Of a stretch of DNA of 64,000 nt, positions 31,641-43,147 are shown piece after piece (positions within the stretch are counted from its first letter, which is position 1; each line of letters opens with the position of its first letter). Location: assembly GCA_029747015.1 (NCBI GenBank), contig JAKOGI010001189.1, forward strand, positions 124,001 through 188,000. The letters are read 5' to 3'. Position numbers and translations under genes: made by a program. The notes under the pieces were generated by a model. The model did not search any database. It saw only the letters and a list, made by a program, of their open reading frames with translations, and was not told where the DNA came from. This DNA comes from Carnegiea gigantea. Its lineage: Eukaryota > Streptophyta > Magnoliopsida > Caryophyllales > Cactaceae.

Positions 31641-32782
31641 GCTAAGGTGACTACCTTTCGACTGGGACAATCAGAAGCGATATGTCCTAAGCCTTGGCAC
31701 TTGTAACACCTTCTTTGGCTTACGGGGCATGGGTTTGGACGTGGGGGGTTTGGTGGTGGTGGCCTTTGAGGAGCTTGGTTCTTTTATGGAATAGATGGGA
31801 AAGGGGTAGATGATTTAGGCTGAGGTGTGGTACTCCCCTTGTTAAAGGGTTGCCCACGGTTTGGTGCAGAATAGGGCTTGAATGAATCACGAATATTCAT
31901 CCTAGACTTTCTTTGTTGCTCCACCTTATGTGCTAGGACACACACTTCATCAAAGGCGGCGTAAGCTTGCAACTCAACCACGTTGGCTATCCTAGGATCA
32001 AGCCCTCCTAGGTAACGAACCATGGTCTGCTCTTCAGGCTCATGAATGTCACATTTGATCATGAGTTTCTCAAACTCACGTGTATATTCTTCAACACTCA
32101 TTTTGCCTTGATTCAGATGGTGAAAGAGCATGTATTGATCTTGGACGTACGTGGAAGGCAAAAATCGTGCCTTCATCTTGGCTTTCATCTTATCCCAAGT
32201 AGCAATTTTACTCTTCCTCTCCCTAGTTCTCTTAGCATTAAGGTTTGTCCACCACAAGGAGGCATATTTCCTTAGTCTAAGAGCAACTATCTTGACTTTC
32301 TTATCCTCCGAAATCTCCTTAAACTCAAAGATACGTTCCACTGTTTGTGACCATTCAATGAACTCATCAGGAGCTAGCTTACCCTCAAACTCAGGAATTT
32401 CAACCTTGAATTCATTAGAGTTGAAAGTAGGCCGTGTTCTTCTTTGTGTTCTTTCGAATGGTACATCCTCTTCAGAGAATGATAATGCATTGCTAGCTTC
32501 CTCTTCATGGCCATAATCCGTCCCAATTCGAATGCTTGGTGGCTCTTGGAGCTTTTGCTTTTGTTTCATGTAGTTTCCAAGTTGTTTTCTCAAGTACTCA
32601 TTTCGAGCCTTGAGTTCTTGATTACTCACACTCATTTCTTGCATTTGCTTGGAAAGAACCTCAAGCTTTTCTTCCACAGACATGCTAGTACTCATTGTGA
32701 TCGCAGGAATGAACGGTTTGTGCTTTGACTGTGTTTGAAATGATTTCAGAGATAGGCTGGGAATGGCGTGGGGTTCAGGCAA
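31641..32782 (-). pseudogene. gag: Element F gag
   Basis: First ATG after the primer site at 32782 (MPEPHAIPSL); the family-like start MSTSMSVEEKLEVL is at 32695. Coiled-coil-like segment (NEYLRKQLGNYMKQKQ), capsid domain (VEIPEFEGKLAPDEFIEW, LRKYASLWWTNL, FLPSTYVQDQYMLFHHL). CAA to TAA at about 31784 stops it in the proline-rich linker. The CCHC knuckle (CYKCQGLGHIASDC, about 31665-31710) and the acidic tail follow in the same sense. Confidence 0.87.
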
Positions 32783-32794
32783 GGAGCTGAACTT

Positions 32795-32806
32795 GCTCTG
32801 ATACCA
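32795..32806 (-). other. Primer binding site, element F
   Basis: TGGTATCAGAGC on the minus strand, 4 nt after the 5' LTR end. Confidence 0.88.
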
Positions 32807-32810
32807 AAAT

Positions 32811-34354
32811 TGATGTAAGTCTCAAGGGAATGAAGCAACCCAAGTCAACTCACATCAAGGACACTAGAAACAACCAAACACCCTACGGCCAAGGAGGCAC
32901 GGTCGTGCTTAGTGGCACGGGGTGACCGTGCTAAATTGCTGCCTAGCTCACCTAGAAATTGCTTTACTTCACGGTTTGAGGTGGCTTGGAGTTCAAGTGG
33001 AAATCTGATGCAATGAGCCTTGTTTTGACCTTGATTATGTGTGGAAAAGAGTAAGTAAAGGAGTAGTGAAAGTGAGGAAAGAAAGGAGGATTAAGAACAC
33101 CAAGAAGATCACTAAAGGAGCTCACGGTTTAAGAGGAGAGAAACCAAGAGCTAGCTTATGACTTCAAGTGTGTTTAATGAATTTAGGATAGTTCTAAGCC
33201 AGATGATTAGATGAGATATACCACTAATCACTTAGCTTAGGGCCCTTAATCTTGGATTAGGATAAGATACACCACCTAACCAAAGATCAAGACTCACTTG
33301 GTCACCACCTTAATCGGCCATAATTAAGGATAAGCAAGTTAAGTGTTTAGGAAAATCACAAGACACAAAGTCTATGCTCTCAACTGAATATTCAACTCTA
33401 TTCCTTAAAATGAACATACAAGGCTTTTATATGGCCTTGAGAATACATGAGAGAGCTTTCCTTCTAAGGTAGGAAAGTCATTAAGCATGCCTAAGACTAC
33501 TTAGTACACGGTTTGGCCTAAAACAAACACAAACTGAAAGTTTAAGTTACAAAGCACTATTTTATCTTTCTAAGCTCTTTCCTATGCATTAAGGAATGTC
33601 AATGACTCAATTTCCCAGCTAGGAAGGTAAGGTTACACGGCTGGCCACCTCAAAAGAGCTGAAGAATGCATGGTTGCCATGTCATGCTTGAGTGGCCGTG
33701 TGAGTGCTTGCCAAATGGAGGCTCTTCCCCTGCTCCACGTGTCTCTCTCATGGGTGGCTGGGTGGCAACTTACCAAGCAGCTCAATTTGACCTGGTAGGC
33801 AAGCTTACACCTTAAGCAAACCCCTTGAAGGAGGAAAACTACTAGACTAAGTAATCGGGTGTCAATCAGCCGGTTTCTGCCTCAGCTGGTCACGCATGCT
33901 TAACATATCAAATGCTAACTAATTGCTACGTTTCTTGCATGGATGGAAACCTCAAGATGTCTAGTTTACCCTCCAACTTGAATCGCAGTAATTGGACTTC
34001 ATTTGCTACCTAAACAAACTAGAATTCCAAAACCGTGCAGTTTGTAGTGCAATCCGGACAGGGTCAAAAGATGATCTGTTTTAAGCAACCAATGGAACTC
34101 CAAATAATATGAAACCAATTGGACTTAAAAGCTAAGATCTCGAGCTTGAAAATTCCCCAAAAAACGAGCACCAAAACGTGCCTTAATCCTGTGTAATTAG
34201 ATAACAAAAACCGGGTGAAAATATGGATGAGAACCCGGCTGCATCACCTTGTGTTTTCTCCATCAAGTGACTTATGGCTGTGACTTTGGACTTGATTTCT
34301 TGATTGTTCTGGATCATTGAAACATTATTAGACCTTGACGATGGACCTCCATCA
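32811..34354 (-). repeat. Element F 5' LTR (1544 bp)
   Basis: Uninterrupted copy of the F LTR: starts TGATGGAGG at 34354, ends CTTACATCA at 32811. It holds the 35-nt unit (32897-32931), TGGTG-loop hairpins around 33205-33310 (stems GATTAG/CTAATC, and a TTGG-A-TTAGG / CCTAACCAA stem with one bulge), and a TATA box at 33424-33431. Element I carries a longer relative of this LTR. Confidence 0.9.
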
Positions 34355-35705
34355 TTATGACCATGTTTTACCTAGGAAACATGGCCTACAATTGGACCCT
34401 GCATTCTGCCAGCACAACCCAGTTTACAGCAGCAGCTAGTTTTCCTTCTCAAGGGGGTTTCCTTTGGCTTGGTTGCTTCCAATGCTGAGTGGCACACGTC
34501 CCTAGCTATCTAGAAGCTTAATACTCAGCTACAAAAGGAGTTCCTCTTGAAAAGAGCAACCAATAGAAGGCAAAGGCAGCAAAACATGTTCTCGAATCCT
34601 ATTGGCTAGCCGTAAAGTGCTCCCTACAAGTTGCTGCCTTCTTTGTTTATTTTTGCTAAGCTGCTTGTATTAGGTTTAATTAAGCATGGTTATGTTGTCA
34701 ACATCTTGTATTAGCTTTGTTTAATGTTTTAAAAGTAATTTAATTAAGTTAAAGATAGGTTAGAGCGCAGTTAGCACTAACCGTGTGGATTAAGTTTAGT
34801 TAATACCTTTCCTCACTAGGAGGGAAAGGCGAGGTATGTGCTTGCTTGAGCGGCTGCTTGCTAGGTTGTTTTATTTAAGGAACACACGGCCGCTTTGTAT
34901 GACATATATCAGAATTGAATCAAAAACCCCTTTGAGAGCTTTGTGCTTTCGTGCCTTAGTGCAACCAAATACTAAACTTGCTTACCCTCAACTAGGCCGG
35001 TTAAGGTGGTGATCAAGTGTAGTCTTAAACTTGATTAAGTGGTGATATCTGTATCTTAATCATAGTTTAAGGGCCCTAAACTTGAGTTTGGTGGTGTTTC
35101 TGTATCCAAACATTGAGTTTAGAACTATCTATCTACCTTGGTAATCTTCAAGTATTAAAGAGAGTTAAGGATAGTTTGCTAGCTTAATCTTGAGTTAGTA
35201 AATCTTATCTTTGATTCCCTTCCACTTTCTCCCAAAAACAAGCCATTCACATATCCATTCCCATGCTTATTCATGGCTTAGACTACTTCTGATAGTCTAG
35301 CTTCCATCACAAACTCCAAAGCAAACTCAACCGTGCAAAGTAAGAAAACATGGCACCACGAACCAGCAAAGTGGCACGGCCTGCTCGTGCCTAAGAGCAT
35401 GACCGTGCCACCCTCAAGCCACGTATAATTCATTGTTTGGAGTTGTGTTTTTGAAGTGTTTAGCTTGGGTTCCTTCTATCCTTCGTACATACATCATAAT
35501 CCCTTGAAAATACATCAAGTTCTCTTTTGATTCTCACTTAGAGTCACTTGATTCTAAGTTCCATTCCTCCCTCACGTGTTTGTTGCCTCGCAACCAACAT
35601 ATTACGTGCCATTTTCCTTTGGTTTCCCTTGATTGTATGCTCTCTTGGTTTGTAAGCTTTCACTCTTAATTTGAGTTTTAGCTTGGACCCTCGGGATACA
35701 CATCA
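34355..35705 (+). repeat. Family C LTR1, 3' part
   Basis: It begins with the right TTATG copy of the F target duplication and ends GGGATACACATCA. The triple hairpin cassette lies at about 35005-35120 and the 35-nt unit at 35374-35408, with one stem base changed. The primer site that follows has a C to T change. Confidence 0.9.
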
Positions 35706-35794
35706 TATTTGGTATTAGAGCAAGTTCAGATCCTTGCCTAAATCCCGCGCTCCCAAATTAAATCCAAACACAAAACCTGAAACTTTGTTCAAGC

Positions 35795-37398
35795 ATGGCT
35801 TCAACAAGCGTGACCTTGGAGGAAAGGTTCAAAGCTTTAATGAAGCAAACCGAGTTTTTGGTTAGCAAAAGTAGAGAGGACTCACAAAGGAATCAAGAAA
35901 TTCAAGCTCAAAATGAGTACCTCCAAAAACAGCTTGGTGCATATTTGAAACAAAAGCAACAAGCTAATGAAGAACCATTCCAATCTGATTTCGGAAGACA
36001 AGAACAAGTGTTTAGCCATACTCTTGATTCATCCAGTGAAGATGAACCATTGAGAATGACTAAACAAGACTCACGAAATCAAGCTAGTGCAAATGATTTC
36101 AAAGTTAAAATTCCTGAATTTGAAGGCAAGCTTGGTCCTGAAGATTTTTTGGATTGGTTACACACAGTTGAAAGAGTCTTTGAGTACAAGGACATCCCAG
36201 AAGATAAGAAGGTGAAGCTGATTGCTTTAAGGCTTCGAAAGTATGCTTCTCTTTGGTGGACTAACTTGTGTGCCAAAAGAGTAAGAGAAAGGAGGTCCAA
36301 AATCAGAACTTGGGAGAAGATGAAATCAAAGCTCAAGGCTAGATTTCTTCCTTCTACCTATATTCAAGATTGCTACTCTCAACTCCACCATTTGAGCCAA
36401 GGTAATCTGAGTGTAGAAGAATACACTCGTGAATTTGAAAAGCTTGTGATTAAGTGTGATATTCAAGAGCCAGAAGAACAAACAATTGTTAGATACTTGG
36501 GAGGTCTTGATCTTAGGTATGCTAATGTTGTTGATTTGCAAGCTTACACTTCTTTTGATGAAGTATGTGTGCTAGCTCACAAGGTTGAGCAGCAAAAGAA
36601 GAGCAAACCGCCCTCACGGCATGAAATCCAAATCCCTCACCACATGAACAAACCTTAAACAAGGGGAGTTCATCTTATGCCCCTAAACCCACGGCATCCC
36701 TTTCCCCTTCCCCACAAAAAACCCAAACTCCACAAAAAGGCCTACCCCCACAACTCACACCAAAACCCCTTCCTAAAAACATCCCAAAGTGTTTTAAGTG
36801 CCAAGGCTTTGGTTACTTAGCATCAGATTGTACAAGCCGAAGGTATGTTACCTTGGCTGAATGGAAGACAACTGAGGAGGTCGAAATAGAAGAGGAAAAG
36901 AAAGAGGATGAAGAAGATGATCTTGAGGAGATAGAGATTCAGGGGGATGAAGATGAAATGCTCACCTTAGACACTTGCCACCCACCAAAAGGCAAAGAGA
37001 ATCGAAGTATTCTTTTCATGACCTTTGGTAAACCATCAACCTTTTCCCCCACTACACCCACACCCCAAGCACTCAAACAAACCTTCTGTGAATTCAATTC
37101 AGAATCATTCCTTACAGCTCCTAATTCTGAATTAAGAGCAAATGAGAAAGTGGTTCAAAGTATGTTCAAGAAGTCCCCTATCACCAACACTCAAATTAGC
37201 AAAGGGAATGAGGAGGAAAGAGTCTCTAAATTCAAAGGAGACTTGTTTGATTGGCTGATTCTATTCCAGGCAAAACTGAAGCAAGAAGGTAATTACCTAA
37301 CCAGATTTGAGGTCAAATCTTTTTTTCAACAAGGGGAGAATGATGCATATCCCTCCATGCCCCTTGATCAAAAAAAAGGAAGCAAATCAATTAGGTAA
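35795..37398 (+). pseudogene. Family C gag, copy 2 (frameshift; stop codon lost at the polypurine tract)
   Basis: MASTSVTLEERF start, open to 36658, where one C is missing near 36627 and the frame ends early. The distal frame (36853-37398) then runs on: the usual TAA before the polypurine tract is CAA here, so translation would cross the tract as FFQQGENDAY and stop 58 bp inside LTR2. QQGEND is also how the pol of F and I crosses its tract, so this may be the ancestral state. Confidence 0.87.
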
Positions 37399-39315
37399 TC
37401 TTATTATGCTGGTTTAAGGATGAATAACTCATCCAAGTTTTGTTTAAGCATTGAAACTGCCGGGCAAGGGTTAATTCCAACAGCTAACCTGTTTTTGTGT
37501 GCTTAATTACTCAACCGTCCTTAAGGTTTACGGCTAATACTTTTCATTGGGATTGAAGTTCAGCAAGTCAGCTTTGCACTAAATCAAGTTTCATCCTATT
37601 TGGACTTTATTTACCCATTCAAATTAGCAAATAAACCCAAGGTGTCAAAACCGCCCAGCAGGGCCAGAATGTACTTGGTTTGTTCTTTTTATTTCTTATG
37701 ATATATTTTGGTTTAAGTCTTATATTTTTCCATATTTTGGGTCCCCAAGATGTTAGCTACGTGTTCCAAGTGATAAAAGCATGTTAAGTCAAGTGGAAGA
37801 TGAAGAACCAGGTCAATCTTCCAAGCCGCATAGACTGAGACCCGGTTCAGATCAGCCTGGCCATTTTGATATTTTCATCAGGCAAATGAACTCCAAATTG
37901 AGTAATTCCACTTGGAGCTGTTAGAGGACTTCTTAATATTTCCAACCATGTGTGGCAAGACAAGTTATGACCACGTTTTCCCTGGGAAACATCGCCTACA
38001 ATCAGATCCTGCATTCTGCCAGCACAACCCCGTTTACAGCAGCAGCTAGTTTTCCTTCTCAAGGGGGTTTCCTTCGGCTTGGTTGCTTCCAATGCTGAGT
38101 GGCACACGTCCCTAGCTGTCTAGAAGCTCAATACTCAGCTGCAAAAGGAGTTCCTCTTGAAAAGAGCAACAAATAGAAGGCAAAGGCAGCAAAACATATT
38201 CTTGAATCCTATAGGCTAGCCGTAAAGTGCTCCCTACCAGTTCCTGCCTTCTTTGTTTATTTTTGCTAAGCTGCTTGTATTAGGTTTAATTAAGCATGGT
38301 TATGTTGTCAACAACTTGCATTAGCTTTGTTTAATGTTTTAAAAGTAATTTAATTAAGTTAAAGATAGGTTAGAGCGCGGTTAGCACTAACCGTGTGGAT
38401 TAAGCTTAGTTAATACCTTTCCTCACTAGGAGGGAAAGGTGAGGTATGCGCTTGCTTGAGTAGCTGCTTGCTAGGTTGTTTTATTTAAGGAACACACGGC
38501 CGCTTTGTATGACATATATCAGAATTGAATCAAAAACCCCTTTGAGAGCTTTGTGCTTTCGTGCCTTAGTGCAACCAAATACTAAACTTGCTTATCCTTA
38601 ACTAGGCCGGTTAAGGTGGTGATCGAGTGTAGTCTTAAACTTGATTAAGTGGTGATATCTGTATCTTAATCATAGTTTAAGGGCCCTAAACTTGAGTTTG
38701 GTGGTGTTTCTGTATCCAAACATTGAGTTTAGAACTATCTATCTACCTTGGTAATCTTCAAGTATTAAAGAGAGTTAAGGATAGTTTGCTAGCTTAATCT
38801 TGAGTTAGTAAATCTTATCTTTGATTCCCTTCCACTTTCTCCCAAACACAAGCCATTCACAAATCCATTCCCATGCTTATTCATGGCTTAGACTACCTCT
38901 GATAGTCTAACTTCCATCACAAACTCCAAAGCAAACTCAACCGTGCAAAGTAAGAAAACATGGCACCATGAACCAGCAAAGTGGCACAGCCTGCCCGTGC
39001 CTAAGAGCATGACCGTGCCACCCTCAAGCCATGTATAATTCATTGTTTTGAGTTGTGTTTTTGAAGTGTTTAGCTTGGGTTCCTTCTATCCTTCGTACAT
39101 ACATCATAATCCCTTGAAGATACATCAAGTTCTCTTTTGACTCTCACTTAGAATCACTTGATTCTAAGTTCCATTCCTCCCTCACGTGTTTGTTGCCTCA
39201 CAACCAACATATTACGTGCCATTTTCCTTTGGTTTCCCTTGATTGTATGCTCTCTTGGTTTGTAAGCTTTCACTCTTAATTTGAGTTTTAGCTTGGACCC
39301 TCGGGATACACATCA
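37341..39315 (+). repeat. Family C LTR2 (1975 bp, uninterrupted)
   Basis: The reference copy of this LTR. Starts TGATGCATATCCC, ends GGGATACACATCA. Hairpin cassette around 38605-38720, 35-nt unit at 38984-39018 (GCACAG instead of GCACGG). No gene. Confidence 0.92.
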
Positions 39316-39404
39316 TATTTGGTATCAGAGGAAGTTCAGATCCTTGCCTGAATCCCGCGCTCCCAAATTAAATCCAAACACAAAACCTGAAACTTTGTTC
39401 AAGC

Positions 39405-40942
39405 ATGGCTTCAACAAGCATGACCTTGGAGGAAAGGTTCAAAGCTTTAATAAAGCAAACCGAGTTTTTGGTTAGCAAAAGCAGGGAGGACTCACAAAGG
39501 AATCAAGAAATTCAAGCTCAAAATGAGTACCTCCAAAAACAGCTTGGTGCATATTTGAAACAAAAGCAACAAGCTAATGAAGAACCATTCCAATCTGATT
39601 TCGGAAGACAAGAACAAGTGTTTAGCCATACTCTTGATTCATCCAGTGAAGATGAACCATTGAGAATGACTAGACAAGACTCACGGAATCAAGCTAGTGC
39701 AAATGATTTCAAGTTTGAAATTCCAGAATTTGAAGGCAAGCTTGATCCTGAAGATTTTTTGGATTGGTTACACACAGTTGAAAGAGTCTTTGAGTACAAG
39801 GACATCCCAGAAGACAAGAAGGTGAAGCTGATTGCTTTAAGGCTTCGAAAGTATGCTTCTCTTTGGTGCACTAAGTTGTGTGCCAAAAGAGTAATAGAAA
39901 GGAGGTCCAAAATCAGAACTTGGGAGAAGATGAAATCAAAGCTCAAGGCTAGATTTCTTCCTTCTACCTATATTCAAGATTGCTACTCTCAACTCCACCA
40001 TTTGAGCCAAGGTAATCTGAGTGTAGAAGAATACACTCGTGAATTTGAAAAGCTTGTGTGATTAAGTGTGATATTCAAGAACCAGAAGAACAAACAATTG
40101 TTAGATACTTGGGAGCTCTTGATCCTAGGTATGCTAATGTTGTTGATTTGCAAACTTACACTTCTTTTGATGAAGTACGTGTGCTAGCTCACAAGGTTGA
40201 GCAGCAAAAGAAGAGAAAACCGCCCTCACGGCATGAAATTCCAAATCCCTCACCACATGAACAAAACTTAAACAAGGGGAGTTCATCTTATGCCCCTAAA
40301 CCTACGGCATCCCTTTCCCCTTCTCCACAAAAAAACCAAACTCCACAAAAAGGCCTACCCCCGCAACTCACACCAAAACCCCTTCCTAAAAACATCCGAA
40401 AGTGTTTTAAGTGCCAAGGCTTTGGTCACTTAGCATCAGATTGTGCAAACCGAAGGTATGTTACCTTGGCTGAATGGAAGGCAACTGAGGAGGTCGAAAT
40501 AGACGAGGAAAAGAAAGAGGATGAAGAAGATCATCTTGAGGCGATAGAGATTCAGGGGGATGAAGGTGAAATGCTCACCTTAGACACTTACCACCCACCA
40601 AAAGGCAAAGAGAATCGAAGTATTCTTTTCATGACCTTTGGTGAACCATCAACCTTTTCCCCCACTCCACCCACACCCCAAGCACTCAAACAAACCTTCT
40701 GTCAATTCAATTCAGAATCATTCCTTATAGCTCCTAATTCTGAATTAAGAGCAAATGAGAAAGTGGTTCAAAGTATGTTCAAGAAGTCCCCTATGACCAA
40801 CACTCAAATTAGCAAAGGGAATGAAGAGGAAAGAGTCTCTAAGTTCAAAGGAGACTTGTTTGATTGGCTGATTCTATTCCAGGCAAAACTGAAGCAAGAA
40901 GGTAATTACCTAACCAGATTTGAGGTCAAATCTTTGTTTTAA
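39405..40942 (+). pseudogene. Family C gag, copy 3 (best preserved)
   Basis: Start ATG at 39405 (MASTSMTLEERF). Coiled coil (about residues 5-55, NEYLQKQLGAYLKQKQQ), acidic serine-rich linker, capsid domain (about 100-270; FEIPEFEGKLDPEDFLDW, LRKYASLW, FLPSTYIQDCYSQLHHL, EEQTIVRYLGALDPRY), proline-rich linker, CCHC knuckle (CFKCQGFGHLASDC, about 40400-40442), acidic stretch. It then has about 120 residues not seen in the other families (from ENRSILFMTFGEPSTF to NYLTRFEVKSLF), placed where protease begins elsewhere. A two-base insertion near 40058 (GTGTGATTAAG against GTGATTAAG) creates TGA and is the only break. TAA lies just before the polypurine tract. Nothing follows, so this element is gag-only. 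Confidence 0.9.
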
Positions 40943-40953
40943 CAAGGGGAGAA

Positions 40954-41332
40954 TGATGCATATCCCTCCTTGCCCTTTGATTAAAAAAAAGGAAGAAAAT
41001 TAATTAGGTAATCTTATTATGCTGGTTTAGAGATGAATAACTCATCCAAGTTTTGTTTAAGCATTGAAACTGCATGGCAAGGGTTAATTCCCGCAGCTAA
41101 CCTGTTTTTGTGTGCTTAATTGCTCAACCATCCTTACGGTTTAAGGCTAATAATTTTCATTGGGATTGAAGTTCAGCAAGTCAGCTTTGCACTAAATCAA
41201 GTTTCATCCTATTTGGACATCATTTACCCATTCAAATTAGCAAATAAACCCAAGGTGTCAAAACTGCCCAGCTGGGCCAGAATGTACCGATTTTGTTCTT
41301 TTTATTTCTTATGATATATTTTGGTTTAAGTC
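40954..41332 (+). repeat. Family C LTR3, 5' part
   Basis: Starts TGATGCATATCCCTCCTTGCCC (the CCTTGCCC variant is shared only with LTR4). Interrupted at 41332 by the K array; GTTTAAGTC at 41324-41332 is repeated at 48708-48716. Confidence 0.9.
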
Positions 41333-42525
41333 TGATGCATATTCCCATATGCATTATTTTTATTTAAGGTCAACTTCCAAGAAGAAAAGTGTCAAACAAG
41401 AGCGTGCATGGGAACTCTCATATTTTCTCTTATTATGTGAGTTCAAGGACTTCAGACACCACGAAGAAGTCAAGCTAGTGGCAAAAATCTGGATAAAACT
41501 CATATTCCTTCCGGAAGAATTGGTACCCGATTCATCCCTGCGGAAGGTAATTTTTTTGTACCCATTTTTTGGACTAGCTCAAGTGGACCCACAACTTGAG
41601 AGGCCACATGGTTTTGAAGCTTAAGATGTCAGCTTTAAAATAAGCCAAATTTTATTTAATTTGGACGTCATTTGATTGGGCAAAGTAGCACTCAAAGGGA
41701 AGTTGTCCTGCTCCAGTCCAGTTCTGATATAGGTGTAATGTTCGGACCATAATGTTTGATCTACTTATCCAAATTGAGCAAATGAGCCCATTTTGGAAAA
41801 TAGATTTCCAAGGCTTTCCAACAAGCCCCGAATCATCGGATTTGGACGTGTGTGCTGAGAGGTATGCTCAGTTGAAGTGGAGGCTGCTGCAAGGATTAAA
41901 TGCTGGGCAAATGAAGAGACTTTGGTTACATGACATCATGTGGATGACATCATGCACGACTTGGAGTGTTCTAGATGGATGTCTTCAACTGATTGGAAGC
42001 CTAGAATATTCTTTGTAACCTCCCCCACCCCTTTATGTTGAGTCTTTTCCATTTTCCAAGCCTTTTCAATTTTCTAGTTTTAATTGCTAGGAGTTTTTAA
42101 GTCTTTTGGTTATCTTTCTTTAGCCTATAAATAGGTGGGTTATGTAGTTGCATTTGAATTCAGAGTTGTAAGCTTTTCCAAGAGTAGTACAAACACCTTG
42201 AGAGTGATTCTCATTTGTGTCCAAAAAAAAATCCCTAGTTCTATATCTTGAATTTTGGCAAGTTCAAGTGGTGTTCTAGGTTCTCTTTTCTTTTCCAATT
42301 GGAGTGATTCCTTGGTGAAGACGAGAGGATTTGCCCAAGATCAAGTCCTTGAGTGGCTCCGCGAAGGATTATCTCAAGTGCAAGGTCTTGTTTATCCTTT
42401 GTTCTTTTTTGTTATTATTTTCATTCCATCTCAATCAACCTTCCATTTTCTCTTTACTTTGGTTCAATTCTTATTTGGGTTTATTTGAGTTTGATTTGGT
42501 TCACTTACCACCCACATATACATCA
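41333..42525 (+). repeat. K array LTR 1 (1193 bp)
   Basis: Starts TGATGCATAT-TCCC-ATATGCATTA (last stem bases changed), ends ATATACATCA. TATA box at 42126-42133. The pol-tail reading from the LTR start is open to 41624. Confidence 0.92.
42126..42133 (+). promoter_or_regulatory. TATA box, K LTR 1
   Basis: TATAAATA, about 400 bp before the LTR end. Same box at 43668-43675, 45219-45226, 46763-46770 and 48308-48315 in the other array LTRs. All five are intact. Confidence 0.65.
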
Positions 42526-42879
42526 ATTGGTATCAGAGCAAAGGTTTTAAAGTGACCCACATCACACCCAAATACATTAAAAAAAAAAAAAAAACCGTGA
42601 ACATCCAGTGTCCACAAGAAGCCATACTAATTCAATCGTGAACATGTCTACAAAGCCCACATGAATTGATATCAACTTAGATTTCTCACTTCCGCCTCTT
42701 CTCCTCACCAGGTATGACCCGTTTTATCATCCTCCCCTCACCTTCTTCTATATCTCTCTAGAGGTGATGCCCTGTGACCTCCTTCCCCAAAAGCTCCCAT
42801 ATTGTGAGCGTGACCCCTTTCTTGAGAGGCTTGCTAACCCTTTGAGTTTGAGGACAAACTCAAAACCACCCAGGGAGGA
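42526..42879 (+). mobile_element. K array internal region 1
   Basis: Primer site TGGTATCAGAGC at 42528-42539, a run of 16 A, then a short gag-like start region and pol-end remnant, and tract GGGAGGA before 42880. A frame starting at 42764 (MMPCDLLPQKLPYCERD) crosses the tract and runs into LTR 2 to 43147. Its middle (LSLRTNSKPPREDDAY) parallels LSLRTNSKELGEYDAY at the same place in element G, so both descend from a pol with this ending. Confidence 0.85.
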
Positions 42880-43147
42880 TGATGCATATTCCCATATGCA
42901 TCATTTTTATTTAAGGTCAACTTCCAAGAAGAAAAGTGTCAAACAAGAGCGTGCATGGGAACTCTCATATTTTCTCTTATTATGTGAGTTCAAGGACTTT
43001 AGACACCATGAAGAAGTCAAGCAAGTGGCGAAAATCTGGATAACAATCATATTCCTTCCGAAAGAATTGGTGCCCGATTCATCCATGCGGAAGGTAATTT
43101 TTTTTGTGCTCATTTTTTGGACTAGCTCAAGTGGACCCACAACTTGA
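42764..43147 (+). CDS. Small frame across K tract and LTR 2 (127 codons)
   Basis: Not a recognised protein family. It is the 3' remnant of a pol frame plus the LTR-encoded tail ([16 protein letters not shown], then FKDFRHHE, then ELVPDSS). The tail is open in all five array LTRs, with small differences, ending near the position where the tails of H, E, G and D carry the P-F-V-type motif. Whether it is translated is unknown; it may only be relict. Confidence 0.45.
   Translation: MMPCDLLPQKLPYCERDPFLERLANPLSLRTNSKPPREDDAYSHMHHFYLRSTSKKKSVKQERAWELSYFLLLCEFKDFRHHEEVKQVAKIWITIIFLPKELVPDSSMRKVIFFVLIFWTSSSGPTT

Larger units (their letters stand above)
6709..34354 (-). mobile_element. Element F: chromovirus with full pol, shattered by three later insertions
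   Basis: TTATG flanks both ends (6704-6708, 34355-34359). Reading the minus strand: 5' LTR 34354-32811, primer site 32806-32795, gag, protease, RT, RNase H, integrase, polypurine tract, 3' LTR 20083-6709. Insertions are E in pol (22575-30774) and H and G in the 3' LTR. Without them F is about 7.6 kb. Its LTRs come out at 1544 and about 1543 bp. Many stops and frameshifts make it inactive. F must be younger than the C array and older than E, G and H. Confidence 0.9.

Noticed and set aside
42578..42596. A runs of 12 to 17 bases after the K primer sites, at first taken as poly(A) tails of inserted RNAs
   Set aside because: They occur at the same place in all four internal regions, followed by the same sequence, so they are a fixed part of the element with length variation.
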